From: Syngnathus acus
Taxonomy: Eukaryota > Chordata > Actinopteri > Syngnathiformes > Syngnathidae
Reading direction: 5' to 3'
NCBI RefSeq assembly: GCF_901709675.1
Contig: NC_051088.1
Span: 19,878,693-19,942,692 of the forward strand
DNA: 64,000 nt
Below the pieces are notes generated by a model, which saw nothing but the letters and a program-made list of their open reading frames with translations, made no database searches and had not been told where the DNA came from. Of the stretch, positions 45,797 through 57,839 are shown piece by piece. Numbering within the stretch: the first letter of the stretch is position 1; every line of letters begins with the position of its first letter. Made by a program: the position numbers and the translations under genes.

Positions 45797-45798
45797 GC

Positions 45799-45855
<57 letters not shown>
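45797..45855. repeat. (CA)n microsatellite
   Basis: About 29 uninterrupted CA units. Confidence 0.98.
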
Positions 45856-45857
<2 letters not shown>

Positions 45858-46846
45858 CTGCATAGAGTATAACATAAGAACATGTGTGAGATCTATTTTT
45901 ATTTTTAAAGGGCATTTCAAGGAAACTTCCTATAGTGTGCTTTGCAGTGTTTGTATTATTCATGGAGCCACAAAAGGTCACAGCCAGCCAGCACCAAACT
46001 GCATGGAGCCAATTTAAAACTACGTAGCTAGATTGATGATTTTATACAGGGTCCATTTAATACAGAGTGTTTGAAAGTTATAAGTTACACGTGTCCTTAC
46101 ACGTCATCATCATGACAAAGTGCAGCTCTTTTAGTGGAGTATAATTTGTTGGTACTACAATTACTGTTGTGTGTAGTGCTTTTATATACAGTACGTTATA
46201 CATATATTTTGTAATTAAATGCACCTTGTGTAAAATAAACAATCTTGACTTTAAATGACTTCATAATTAGGATGTTGAATTATGGATTTGAACATTTGTA
46301 ACGAGCGATTTATACAATGTAAACAAGGAGAACCAAATTGAAAACCCTGTCATCTAATTTATGAAGTTTCCTCACTTATTCCTTACTCATGATATGTAAT
46401 CTAATATATGGTGTGACCTAACGTGATATCTGCATTGATTGTTTGAAACAGAGAAAACCTGTAATTGTTTGCTGTCTGCTTCACTGTGTTACACACAACC
46501 TGAAGAAGTACTGAGAGCTGAAAAGCACAAGTACAGTTCTCAAATATCAACAGTTGAGAACTGATATGCTGCTTTGGGAAAACAGCTTTGACTTTTTTTC
46601 CCATCTTCAAAGTGTCCCAGTTTTTTATTTGGTTTACTGACAACTTACACCTTATTCCTTGGACATCTGCTCTTAAAGTATATCAAAGACAGCACCATGG
46701 GATTGTCAACTAATGGGACTCGCCTAAAGGAATGAAAGGAAAATCCATTTGTAACTTCAGATGTTTAGTTTTATCTTGAGACAGACAAGTTTACTGATAG
46801 TTTTATGTGTATTTTTTCAAAATATAGTAGCTGTTTATTTATTTTT
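45856..46846. other. Intergenic, nothing recognised
   Basis: AT-rich, no gene or repeat family assigned. Confidence 0.4.
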
Positions 46847-46995
46847 GGCGGCTTGATGGAGCACTGGTTAGCACGCCCGCTTCGCAGTGCAGAGGTTGCG
46901 GGTTTGATTCGACTCCGGCCTTCCTGTATTGAGTTTGCATGTTCTCCCCGTATCTGCTGGGTTACCTCCAGGAACAGTGGTCCTCCTTCTTTTTA
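46847..46995 (+). repeat. tRNA-derived SINE, 3'-truncated
   Basis: The head is well preserved: GGCGGCTTGATGGAGCACTG, GTTAGCACGCCCGCTTCGCA, B-box GGTTTGATTCG, CCTTCCTGTATTGAGTTTGC and ATGTTCTCCCCGTATCTGCT. Homology ends near 46995, without the ATGG tail. Confidence 0.85.
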
Positions 46996-48084
46996 ACAGT
47001 CAAGGTTATTTTATTTATCAAACTGAAACATACGATGTCACAGCCATACTGGATGAATGTGGGAAACTGAATCGCATTGCATTGCAGTTGAGTGATACAG
47101 GGGATATTAGAGAGTGAGCCTGCATTGATCAGGTTTCGCAATCAAAGAATTGGGTACTTGTGAGAGATTTATGACCCTTTGAAGCTGGTAGTGTTTGAAG
47201 GGAGGGTTTTTTTTGTGCCTTTTCTAGTGCGCGTGATCATTTGCTACCAGTGGATGAGTGTTAAAGCTAGTAGTGGCTTGCCCTAAATTTTCTGAGCGCA
47301 TAATATCATTTGTGCTTTTTACCCCCTTTAATATGTTTCATAATCACCTTAACATAAAGCGCCCCTCCCCACCTATATCAATGAATACGCTTTGGTGGTC
47401 ATCCCACCACCCTCTAAAGGTTCGTCTCACTTTTTTCCCCTTAATTGTCATTCCCAATGTTCCTCCTCCTTATGTTCAAGACCTGAAACTCAAGATTCTC
47501 TAATCACAAAAGAGCAAGCAAAATCAAGCAGAGTGGGGGGGAAAGTAATTAAGGTGATTGAACAGAGAGACTTCGGCCCCCACTCAATAAATCAGAGGTT
47601 CTGAGTAACCTGTCAGTCTCCGAGCTCTCTTTATTGGTCACCGAGGATCAGCTCAGATTGCTCTGACTGTGTGGCTGAGTTGGCGCCAATATGTCCTCCA
47701 TCAATAACACATGGACAAGGGCCATGGGCCGAAATGAAGATTCCTTTCAGGCATGGTACCGAAGATGAATGTCTGTATGTGTGGTTAAACAGTAAGGTGT
47801 AATGTATTTGTATTGGTGAATACATGAACTGGTAAATAAATTGCACTCTCCCAATTTGAGGGTGACAGGGTTCAGACTGGCCCACATACTGTATTGTGTA
47901 TAATTGACGGCCATTATAATAATCTAGCATACTAAAAGGAAAGTAAGGAAATACACAGGTTTTTTGAAAATATTCGATTTTACAGGTAGTGAGAGTGTCT
48001 CTCTGTGAGATGTACTTATAATTAACAGTTGAAAGTGCATTATGGCTGTAGTTACCCAGTGCCCACGTGAGGCCGTTACAATAT
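46996..48084. other. Intergenic, nothing recognised
   Basis: No gene or repeat family assigned. Confidence 0.4.
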
Positions 48085-48180
48085 TGTCATTTCCGGACTA
48101 AAAGCTGTTCCTTTTTTCACACTATTAAAACCTGTGCTATAAACAATGTTGCAAATAATGTAATACCAGTCCTCATAGGT
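48085..48180 (+). repeat. MITE-like fragment (TTTCCGGACTAAAAG type)
   Basis: TCATTTCCGGACTAAAAGCTG followed by TTTTTTCACACTATTAAAAC resembles one end of a common vertebrate MITE. No partner terminus was delimited. Confidence 0.45.
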
Positions 48181-48239
48181 GTTGGTCTCACATCATGAAG
48201 CAATGACAACTTTAAGCTTTGGCCCCACAGCTATCATAA

Positions 48240-48440
48240 GCATAATGTGAGACCTGGGTTGCGTGGCTGTCATTGTGGGTTCAATCCTCAACCCTGGTGA
48301 CCATATCAAAGTGTCTTTGAGAAAGAAACTAAACCTTCTTAATTTGCTTCCAGTGGACCTTGCAGTGCTTTGCACGGCAGTAGCCTCCCATTGGTATAGG
48401 AGTGTCTGAATGTGAGGCACTGTAACCTGCTTTGACACCA
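48240..48440 (+). repeat. tRNA-like SINE fragment, third type
   Basis: B-box-like GGTTCAATCCT (48278-48288), then GTGTCTTTGAGAAAGAAACT, CCAGTGGACCTTGCAGTGCT and GAATGTGAGGCACTGTAACC. This is the usual order of a common teleost SINE body. Confidence 0.6.
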
Positions 48441-48635
48441 ATATACATATCAGTACAATGTAGACAAACTGCAGCTCATTTACCAAACCCTCTCGCATTA
48501 TATCACAAGATTGAAGAAGATAAATCCCAGAAATGCCTAATTATCTCTGATGCGTCAGAGAGGGAAGTGTTATGAAAATGCCTAAGTGGGGAAAAACACT
48601 TTCTTTGTAAAATACTTCTGCCATCTGGGAACTCA

Positions 48636-49112
48636 CTTTTTGTCACGGACGAGGCAGGGCAACCAAATGCAACACAAACTCTTTATTCAGGATAAAAGGG
48701 GAATGGGAAACTGGAACTCCAGCAGGGCAGGTGCACAAGGAAAGCTGATGAGCCAGTTGGCGAGGGCGCATCATTTGTCGTCGAGGCAGACAAGGGCAAG
48801 GCAAGTTCGTAGTCGGGGACAGGCATGTGATCGAGTCTAGCAGAGCATGAAGCAGTGCAGGCAAACAAATAGAAAGCAAGCAGGTGTATCGCTACGCAGT
48901 GGATCAGGCTAACAGGACTCAGAGCAGGAACAGGTGGCAGGCATGCGAAGCAGACAAACCGACCAGGAATGATGGGAGTGCAGGGTTTAAATAGCAGGGT
49001 TAACAAGCCGGGAGCAGATGTGGTGCAGCCAATCAGTGCTGATCACTGCATAACAGGACTGGAGGGCCAGGACCAAAGAAACCGAACTGTCCGAGGTGCT
49101 GATGACACTTTT
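48636..49112 (-). mobile_element. LTR-like element (467 bp) with perfect 5-bp TSD
   Basis: The body 48641-49107 is flanked by CTTTT on both sides (48636-48640, 49108-49112). Read on the minus strand it begins TGTCATCAGC, has a TATA-like CTATTTAAACCC, and carries AATAAAG about 50 bases before the end CGTCCGTGACA. These are the same features, in the same order and spacing, as the 6.4 kb solo LTR. No internal region is present. Confidence 0.8.
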
Positions 49113-49559
49113 ATATGAAACATGACGTCAGGCAAGATGAGTTCTTATTTACGGCCGTTTGCTTGTTCCTTGCCCGGACCCCTTTCAGGACAAATACACA
49201 CACTGGCCGTTATGTTTCTTGGCGACGACCGGAGCTGATTGTAAAGTAAGAGAACTTCTCTCCACAACATCAGCGAATTGCAGGGTTTTATTCCTTCCAA
49301 TGACAGCAGGTTTCAAAACACTGGAGCCCTTTAAAAGAAGAGCAAACACAGTGATCAAGCTTGACTAAGATGAACACAAAGCAAAATATTGATGGAGTTA
49401 TGTCGTGGAAGAGAACATCAAGCAGAGTGAATGCCATCAGTCAGTGAAATATTATACCCTGTGGCATCATCGCCTAAAGAAAACATCACTGTTCATGGGT
49501 GTCAAGTTGAGATGGACGATGCGACACTTGCTCTGCATGACAGCAAGAGAGAGCAAGTG

Positions 49560-49562
49560 AAT

Positions 49563-49596
<34 letters not shown>

Positions 49597-49632
49597 TTGT
49601 GTGTGTTTGTGTGTGTTTGTGCGTGTGTGTGA
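49560..49632. repeat. (TG)n microsatellite with TTTG interruptions
   Basis: TG repeat with regularly spaced TTTG interruptions (GTGTGTTTGTGTGTGTTTGT). Confidence 0.95.
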
Positions 49633-50536
49633 AGGGAGAATGAAATGCTGTTTGATACATCACAGGCACAACAGCAATGGCCTAGTGTGAAATCATTGCA
49701 AGCTGCCCACTGAGCAACCCCCTGCATATACGTAAACAGGCACAGGACTGCACAGAAGAACCATCACAATAATGTTGTTCAGTGACAAATTGATTGTGGT
49801 AAAGATTTACAAGGTAGGACAGGGCTATTTTTAAATTTGACAATCAAGCAATACACCAATCAATCAATGATTTTGGACGAAAGTCAATAGTTCCAGTATG
49901 TTGAGTATTGTTAGTTTTTACTAATGCAAGATAATATTATACAACTGCACGTCACATTGCCACCGACATGCTTGCATTTTATGAAAGCACTGGCATTCCG
50001 GAAAAATGATCATTATGATCATATCTTAGCACTATTAGGAGACACGTTTTGGGACATACACTTAAACCAATTCATCTTGACTGCAGTTTTTCTATCTTAA
50101 AATCTTAAGAAAAATCCATCCCTTTGAATCTTTTTCCCCTTCCAAAACTTTCTATAGAACGTGCTTTTGGGTTTAACGCGATTCCCAAATTCTGGACCTC
50201 AAAGTTCGTGTAAAATTGAGGCTTAGCTGTATTATGTATTTTTAATTAAATTTGTCAAGTGCTTTATGAATAAATGTAAATTAAGAAAAGTGAGCGTATA
50301 ACTAATATATGAAGAAAACCCATTCCATACTTTGTTCTGTTTTAAAATGTTTAAATCATCAAACTCAAATGCCTTGTTCAATTCTAAACATGAGATTTGT
50401 TTCAGAATTTTTGTAAGTAATTCATAACACTCCATATATTTGGCCAATAAAGGCAGGGCTTGGAAAGTAAATGCATGGACTTAAATGAACGAGAAGGGAT
50501 TGGGACAGGAAACAAAATGTGAAGGCTTGGGATGTT
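49633..50536. other. Intergenic, nothing recognised
   Basis: No gene or repeat family assigned. Confidence 0.4.
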
Positions 50537-50725
50537 GGTCCACCCATCCATTTATCGCCTTTAGAGTGGTGCTGACTTTGGACACCCTAGACTGGGCACG
50601 AGTCAGTTACAGGGCACACAGACAACCATTTACACACAATCAATGAGTGGAAAATGAACCCATGCTGCTTGCCAATAAGTCAGGCAAATTAATTACTACA
50701 CCATCAATGACCACGGTCCTACCAA
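50537..50725 (-). repeat. Old tRNA-derived SINE copy, diverged
   Basis: CACCCATCCATTTATCGCC (tail end), GGACACCCTAGACTGGGCACG, AGTTACAGGGCACACAGACA and ACCATTTACACACAAT follow the reverse strand of the SINE family. The head is degenerate (GAACCCATGCTG). Confidence 0.6.
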
Positions 50726-51205
50726 GTAACTATTTTTCATTATCTTGCAGGTAAAATAAAGCCTAGCTCCTTCACTTTTCTTCGTGCAAGCATCTGCTAC
50801 CTTATTCCCAGCACGTTTCTCCTCTCTGGGCGAATACCCTTCATCGCCTATGTTGTTTTAGTCGCAGGTGCCATCAATCACCCCCTATGATGCAGCGTAG
50901 CATTGTTACTTCCCCTCCGCCTCTCCCCACTTGTTGTTCTCTTGTTGAGACGGTGCCTGTGTCATTTCATTTACTGTCTCAGTCGACCCACAGAGTCCCA
51001 CTGTACTTCTCTCTGTGACGCTTGCCATTTGTGCTCCCAAACACATTCCCATAAGGAGCTAACACTGAAAGATATTTGTTCTGGATGCAGAATTTTATTG
51101 TTGCCATATGGCCCATATCCAAAATACTTATGTTCCTGTCCAATACATTACATTCTGTTCAACAAGAGTTTGACAGTTGTGTAAGTGCTGAGAGACAACC
51201 ATGTA

Positions 51206-51345
51206 CCATATTTTCCACACCATAAAACAGGGGTCTCAAACTCGCAGCCCACGGGCCAATTGTGGCCCCTAAGACCATAGTTTGTGGCCCTCGCCTTAAT
51301 ATAAAAGCTTAATGGTAGTGTGGCCCGCGATTTTGATATGAATGG
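51206..51345 (+). repeat. hAT-type element end (CAGGGGTCTCAAACTC)
   Basis: CAGGGGTCTCAAACTCGCAG (from 51228), GGGCCAATTGTGGCCCC, TTTGTGGCCCTCGCC and GTGTGGCCCGCGATTTTG are the left part of a common fish hAT element. A right terminus was not found. A TATTTTCCACACCATAAAA remnant of another MITE type precedes it. Confidence 0.6.
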
Positions 51346-51600
51346 TTGTGTGCGGTGCAGGCCTGGAGGTGGAGTTCGAAGACGAGCGTCTGTTGGCCGG
51401 GCCTGCACCCATGCCCGAAATGACAATGTGGGTCCATAGGTTGTAGAGAGCTCGGCGGCGGCGGCGGCGGCCAAAGGCAGACCATCTTGGTGGTCCACTC
51501 CCCGGCTACTGAGGCTGGCTCAAGGGACATGGAAAGAGCTGGCAGCTGGTTATTCGATTTAGGAAAAGCGCAGCTCCACCTCAGACAGATCATTCAATCA
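51346..51600 (-). repeat. GC-rich repeat fragment with (CGG)6
   Basis: On the minus strand, CCCACATTGTCATTTCGGGC, ATGGGTGCAGGCCCGGCCAAC and CTCCACCTCCAGGCCTG resemble part of a common fish interspersed repeat. A (CGG) run lies at about 51453-51471. Minus frames of 94-116 codons cross it but show no domain. Confidence 0.45.
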
Positions 51601-51899
51601 TTATACAGAAACCGTCTCGGCCAGCCCACAGGCCCATAGAACCCCTGAGATGTTGAGCATCCGATGCGTGGGAAAACATCACCCAGCATTTGTCCAATAA
51701 CGGCCCACTTTAAATAGCAGTAAAGTTTCAGTGTTTGCCTGTGTATAAGCACCGAGGCGCTGCAGGCATGAGAAAGAAGTTGTTAGTTACCTGTGTTAGG
51801 TAGCTGATTCTGAACAAAAGATGAAGCTATTCTAGCACATATTTAGGAAATAAAATGCACAGACAGCACAACATATATTTCACAACGTCCTCCCCCCCC

Positions 51900-52245
51900 C
51901 ACACACACGCACAAAACACGAAAACAATGGCGAGTCTCTAAAGTTATTGAATAAAAATGTGTTTAAAAATAAGGTTTGAGGGGGGGTGTTGGCTAACGTT
52001 CAGCGGGAGGTCATTCCAAAAAGGGGGATTGGCTACTAAAAAGGCTCAATCCCCTCTGAGCCTCAGCTAAGTCCTCGGTACCTCCTCTTGTGCCTGGTTC
52101 GCTGACCTTTGGCACCAGGCAGTTGGAGGAGCTCAGAGAGGTAAGCTACGTGGGGTGAGACCATATAAAGATATAAAAACAAAAGAATCAATAAAAAATA
52201 AACTCTAAAAGCCCACCACAAACAGCCCAATTGAGGGAGGAACAC
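51900..52245 (+). repeat. Teleost interspersed repeat, copy 2
   Basis: Collinear with 32880-33310: CAATGGCGAGTCTC, AAAAATGTGTTTAAAAATAAG, GGGAGGTCATTCCAAAAAGG, CCTCTGAGC, GTGAGACCATATAAAGATAT and AAATAAACTCTAA. Shorter than copy 1 at its 3' end. Confidence 0.65.
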
Positions 52246-52900
52246 CTCAATTGGCAGTTTACCTCCTCAATAACCAACATAATTATTGTGGCATGCAGGT
52301 AATAAGATAAGCAACTAAAAGAGTGCTCGGGCCAAGTGCTGACAACAAGGCACTCTTGGTGAAAACTAAACGGCACCACAGACATTGGAAGATGGGGAAA
52401 CAGTTGGCACTGATTTTTGAGGGCGTCTGCCAATGTTGCCTGCATGCAGCCAGCATGGAATCTGAATTTGGAGCAAATGAAATAAATGAAAATAAATGCA
52501 GAGCTCAAGTCTGTTTTCATGCTTATTCGGGTTTCCTGTAAATTGAATGGAGTCTTACTGTGTCCCTGCAGCCTGCCTCCTGCTGTTACACCTGCATTTT
52601 CACAGTTTGTTTGTTGTCAATATATCCACACTTATTCTGCTTGGGTCTTGTTCCTGTTACCATTCAACTGTGATGACATTGTGACTCTGACGGGAGAAAC
52701 AAGATCATAAACGAACTTTTATCATCTCTGAGAACATACTAAACTGGGCATATTCCTACCGTGGTGTCATTTTTCATCTTTACTAGTCGAAACATCATGA
52801 AAAATGGCACCAAGACATCAGATTCTCAGTTGCATGTATGACTCTTGATTTTGACAGACTTGAGTAAGCGGATTTAAGCCTCAGCTTAACGTTCATGCGT
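52246..52900. other. Intergenic, nothing recognised
   Basis: No gene or repeat family assigned. Confidence 0.4.
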
Positions 52901-52902
52901 AC

Positions 52903-52954
52903 TCACACACACGCACCCACGCACGCACACACAAACACACACACACACACACAC
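52903..52954. repeat. (CA)n/(CGCA)n microsatellite
   Basis: CA repeat with CGCA and CAAA interruptions. Confidence 0.92.
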
Positions 52955-52999
52955 TCCATTTTCCTTGGTGTGACCAGGTCAGCTCTAAAAGCAGACTTA

Positions 53000-53620
53000 A
53001 TCACCAGTGCCCGTACCATCGGGCAAATGGTCAGTGAGTCAAAGATTCAGTCCAGTTACCGTTCGTGTATGCTGAAAAACACTGCTGATATTCTCACTTT
53101 CAATTTAATCCATGCCAGTAAAAATGTGAATCTGTGCACATGTATCATGGTGCAGCTGCATGCTAACTGGAAGGAAAGATTAAAAAAAAGAAGCCTTCAA
53201 TTTGATTCTTCCTCATCTTCTCCATCAATACAGCCTGCCACTGCCACATGTAAAAAAACAACAATAATCAAAAATATAATTATTGAACGGCCTTTATATT
53301 TAGAGACAAATGAAAGGCACTTTACGATAAAAATTCATAAAAGCATACCTTGGGACTATTTATTTTCTTGTCCATGCCACCAAGCTTTTAGGCTTATTAC
53401 TGTCGACAAATGGGGACAAAAGCCGTCTGTAATTACTTGTGCTCCCGAGTGGGTAATGGCAACATTCTCAGGGAGCTTAGCAGCTACTTCCCGTATAATT
53501 GACTGCGGGAATACAGCACATGCTGCTCTTAGCTTCCCCTGTTTTTCTGCACCAATTTTAGAAATGTTATTTTGTATAAAAATTAACTATAACATGAGGA
53601 AGTGTCATATGTGATCTTTA
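53000..53620. other. Candidate conserved non-coding element (largest in window)
   Basis: About 600 bp with no transposon or microsatellite signature. One plus frame stays open for about 200 codons across it, but the peptide has no domain pattern and its open start is just translated CA repeat, so I do not call a gene. It carries homeodomain-type sites (CTGTAATTACTTG, ATAATTATTG), a CACATG E-box-type site and TTTATATTTAGAG. The texture is like that of deeply conserved vertebrate non-coding DNA, but this is untested. Confidence 0.35.
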
Positions 53621-53699
53621 TTGACACATTAAAATGTGTGCAAATTGTTGTGTGGACTACTAGATGTAGATTACTTGTGTAATTTTACTTGGTCACATT

Positions 53700-53935
53700 A
53701 GGGTTGTGGTGAACCTGAGCAAATCCCAGCTGATTTTGGGTGCGAGGTGGGATATACTGGGCTCGTTACCAATCTCAGTGCATAACAACAGCCATTATTG
53801 CTCACATTCACACTTTTGGACAATTTTGAGGTTTCAATAAACCAGCATATCTTTAGGATGTGAGAGCAAACCAGAGTACAGAGAGAAAAGATAACCACTC
53901 AAACGCAGGGGGAACATGAAAAGTGCCGGCCAAGG
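53700..53935 (-). repeat. Old SINE-related copy
   Basis: AATCCCAGCTGATTTTGGG, CATTCACACTTTTGGACAATTT, TCTTTAGGATGTGAGAGCAAAC and GGGGGAACATGAAAAG are degraded blocks of the reverse-strand SINE (compare ACACCTAGGGACAATTTGGA and AGGATGTGAGAGAAAACCAG in other copies). Confidence 0.6.
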
Positions 53936-54278
53936 CATGCATGAACTAAGCGGCTGCTTGGGGCTGAGTGCAACACTTGTGTTTGTAGTAGTTAAACAGA
54001 GGTGACACAGCAGTGGTGGGAAATGGGACCCAAATCAAATTCTGCTTAAAGCTTCATAAAGGCTTGGACCAGCACATCATTTTGGCTATGTTCACACTAC
54101 AAGGCTTGATGCCTGCCTGTTTTTTTTTTTTTTTTTTGCTAAAACCCATCTTTTTATGTTCCCGTTCACATTACGGCTTTTGAATTAGTACCCTCCTGTA
54201 ACTTTGCTTGGGGAGAGGGGAACCTGTTCAAATTTGCTTCACTTGGTGAAAAATCAGTTGATTGTTCACCAAATTAGA

Positions 54279-54621
54279 TGATGAATAATCCATCCATCCA
54301 TTTTCTATACCGCTTGTCACGGGTGTGTTGGAGCCTAACTGGAGTAGGCAGGGAACACCCTGAACTGGTTGCCAGCCAATCGCAGGGCACACAGAGACGA
54401 ACAATCATCCGCACTTGCACTCACACCTAGGGGCAATCTGGAGTGCTCAAATGGCCTACCAAGCATGTTTTTTTTGTTTTTTTTTGGGGGATGTGGGAGA
54501 AAACCCACGCAGGCACGGGGAGAACATGTAAACTCCACACAAGTTGGAATCGAACACGCACCCTCCTAACTATGAGGCAGACATACTAACCAGTGTCTCA
54601 CCGTGCAGCCTGATGAAAAAT
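54279..54621 (-). repeat. tRNA-derived SINE inserted beside/in a hAT-like repeat
   Basis: The body 54290-54610 carries the ATGG tail at the left (CCATCCATCCATTTTCTATA) and the head at the right (GAGGCAGACATACTAACC). It is flanked by TGATGAATAAT (54279-54289) and TGATGAAAAAT (54611-54621), 10 of 11 matching. A T-rich expansion (54468-54483) lies inside. The B-box is damaged. Confidence 0.85.
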
Positions 54622-54735
54622 AAATCAAGTCTAAATAATAATAAAATTTTTAAAATGTTACAATTATTTTCCATTTTCGTGGACAACCTGCAATGCTGCC
54701 ACGGACGTGGACCACCGGTTGACAATCTATGGTGT
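54622..54735. mobile_element. hAT-like element, copy 2 (right part)
   Basis: AAATCAAGTCTAAATAATAA, AAAATGTTACAATTATTTTCC, ACCTGCAATGCTGCCACGG and CCACCGGTTGACAATC match the right third of the 28984-29376 element and end at the same GTTGACAATC. Confidence 0.65.
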
Positions 54736-57640
54736 AGAACATTTTGGTTATAACTTTTTTTTGGCATCATCACTTACGTATTGTTGTTGTGTGTGTTTGT
54801 GCAACCAAATTTCAACAGCTTTGTCAGCCTTCTCCGATATTATGACTTGCCACCCTTCATTCTTTTTATGTTGAGCACTATCGAGGAGTTTTAGCTGTGA
54901 TATTCTTTTAAGAGGAGAATATCGTTTGTTTAAAATGCTACGACTATGAGTAGCTACAACACATGATGGACTTGGCTAGTGTCCACTCAGTGAGAAATGC
55001 ATCCCTAGGGACTGATAGAGGTGGTTGAGAGCTAGTGTTAAAGTGAAAACTTTCTTCTGATCTCCACCACTATTTTCTGCATCCTCTCTGCAAAGCTCTT
55101 GAGACTAGATAATAACAAAAAAAGCTTTATCTGCAACAATATGACTCAGATAATGGTTCCCAAAGTGGCAAGTATGCTTTAATTCGGTTTGTGAGCTCAC
55201 AATGAGTTGAGGCACAAGCTTTTCTTAAACAGAAAGGCCTTTTTTGTTCAAGGTGGAAAAAGCACAATTTTGATAGACGTCCATGTGTCTGGATCTGAAA
55301 GGCTACAGATCACCTGGCTGTCTGGATACGTTATAGGGAGCAAAGCTGGTGTGACTATCCCTTCAAAACCCTCACGTCTCCTCTTAAGCTGCAATTTTGT
55401 CTGTGAAATAAGAATGCACATCATGTTTAGTAGTGTGTGCAGAGGTGTTTGAGTGGGAAGTCACAAAGCAGAACACTCAGTTCAGTCGGCTGTTACGAAC
55501 AAGCAATGAATGAAAGAATATAATAGAAAGGCCTTGTACATTGGGTTTGTTATTGATCCAGTGGTATAATGTCTGCAATATTAAAACGATTTCTGCTCTT
55601 TTGTTTTTCCTCATGTACCATCCAGTGCAGGTTAGCAATAATACCTACCTATTTCTTAATAATCATGTAAACAGTGAGAATGAGTTTATTTTATTTTATT
55701 TTTTTAAACAAATGAACAAAGCTTTGTTCCACAGCATACAACTCTCCATGGATACAAGTACAAGTACTTCAGAGTAGAAAATGAATGAAGGGAAGCCTTT
55801 TAAAATGATTTATCTATTGGATTGTTTTCTTTCTTTTTTTGGCTTAACAGCTACTGCACCAGGAAGAAAATCTGGTTCTTGCTGTCTTTCTAAAAGGTTA
55901 CAATTTACTGATGTGACCTTCAGGTTTGGACTTTTTTTTATCCCTTGTGTGACATATCTCTGTGTGATGCTGGTATCTGCCAGCCTTAATGGCCTGACAT
56001 GACCATTTTTAACAGGGGACCTTTTGTTGCTAAAGTGCTCTATAAATAAAGTTGAACTGAGATGGTGTCTAATCAAACACCATAAATGCAGAAACTGAGC
56101 AAAGATGCTGTCAAAGGAATTAGCAGCATTTAGTTACTTTTAAGTGTACGTACTTCTAAATTCTGTTTTAAGTCAAGCAAACCAAGCTAACCTCAGGCTA
56201 AAATGATTAATATATCAGAACATTTTGTGGACAATTAGCACTCATGCTAAAATACACAGCAATGCAACTAGTTTGTCCAATGTTTTTGTCATGACTATAT
56301 CAAATAAACATAAGGAGGTGTTTCACAATGTTGCAACTTGGGTCTGGTTTGCCAGATAACAATAAAGCCAAATAATTAGACACTTTATTGTTGTTGTTTT
56401 TTCTTTCATTTTGTATGATTCTTTTTTTAAACTTGTCAAAGATATAATGTATCAATTCAGCTGAGACAAGACCAAATGATTATCATGTCAATCATGTGCA
56501 TATAACATCTGCATATAAGTGCAAATGAATGAAGATTCACCCCGTGCCATGACAATACCTGTATCATTCCAGTCTTTCAAATTCTATTTTGCATTTCAAA
56601 ACAACTAAAGGGAATAGACGCTGGTGGTTTGAAGAAGGATTAAATGCACCTTGCATTTTCACAGGAGAAACTGGGCCACTGCTTTCTGTGTGAGTGCATA
56701 TGTTCTTTCAAAAGATTTGCATGACTCAGGTTTACCCTGCCAACCCCGATTCCAAGAGTTGGGCCAGGCAGTACATCAGAAAACAGCCTCCGTATGCTTT
56801 GTGAAATCAATTGAAAACAACATTGACAGCCGCAGTAACAAACTGCCAGCATGCATCATCGACGTATTTTATGACTTACACTCATTTATTTGATCATCCT
56901 GACAAAACCAGCATATGGCAGCTGCATTATGGACTTGACGACACAGTTAAACTGTTCCTGCTCACTAGCAAAAAAATATTATTTTTGTGATATTGTACTT
57001 GAGTTGGTACTTTGTTGGCTGTTTGTAACTATAAAGAAAATATTCTGTTGCTGTTATGTGCTTGAAAGACTTACTGAGGTGGTTCAGTTCACGTTTGGGT
57101 TGGATTCATGTTCTTCAAGGTTGCTGCTGCAGTCATCAGCCTGTTTCACATCCCTGTATCAAAACATCAAGGCTCTGCAGGGTGCTGACGGCGCTCAAAG
57201 CTTTTAGCTGACTCATTGTTTCACAGCCAGGCCCACTTTGCCAATCGCTTGGCAGCTGCATCCTCTTCCCTGTCCCATTTGTTAGCACTTGGACAGGATG
57301 AAGCTTGTGTTTTAACAGCAGAGACAGTGGCCATGAAATAAGTAAGCCCGGATATTTCAATTTGTGTTCTTTTTTCCCCCTTTTTTTAGTTGAGCATCTC
57401 TTCCATCTGTTGTTTTTGGCTCAGTCTAATACACTTAATGAACTGGCATTAGCCATCAACAAACCCATCTGGATGTGTTTCTGATGGTAGCCTTTTGTAA
57501 GCGTAAAATAGATTAGTAACTTTTAGACATGACTTTTTTTTATTAATGTTTGTATTTATTTTTAGTTAGTATTTGACTAAAGATGGTCAAAATTGCAGTG
57601 GGGCAAGCCAGGTGATCTGGAGCCTGATCTTTGCCTGCGC
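54736..57640. other. Intergenic; retroposon-like tail near 56010-56060
   Basis: The only feature noticed is AAAGTGCTCTATAAATAAAGTTG at about 56031-56054, which resembles the 3' end of a common fish retroposon. No gene seen. Confidence 0.35.
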
Positions 57641-57649
57641 TATGTGCTG

Positions 57650-57725
57650 TGCACGCACGCACGCACGCACACACGCACGCGCACGCACACACGCACGCGC
57701 ACGCACACACGCACGCGCACGCACT
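57650..57725. repeat. CGCA tract with perfect 3 x 18-bp higher-order repeat
   Basis: ACACACGCACGCGCACGC occurs three times without mismatch (57669-57686, 57687-57704, 57705-57722), preceded by (GCAC)n. The whole tract alternates purine and pyrimidine. Confidence 0.95.
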
Positions 57726-57839
57726 AGATGCTGCAACTTTTTGCAGAAAGATTTTGGACCGCTGTTGTGCGGCACCGCCTTGCTTGGCGGAGGGATATGT
57801 GACCAGACACACGGTCACTGGTGAGAAAAGTGGTAGTGA

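Noticed and set aside
52895-53614. 239-codon plus-strand open frame as a gene
   Set aside because: It starts in translated CA repeat, has no domain pattern and no supporting context. Kept instead as a non-coding candidate.
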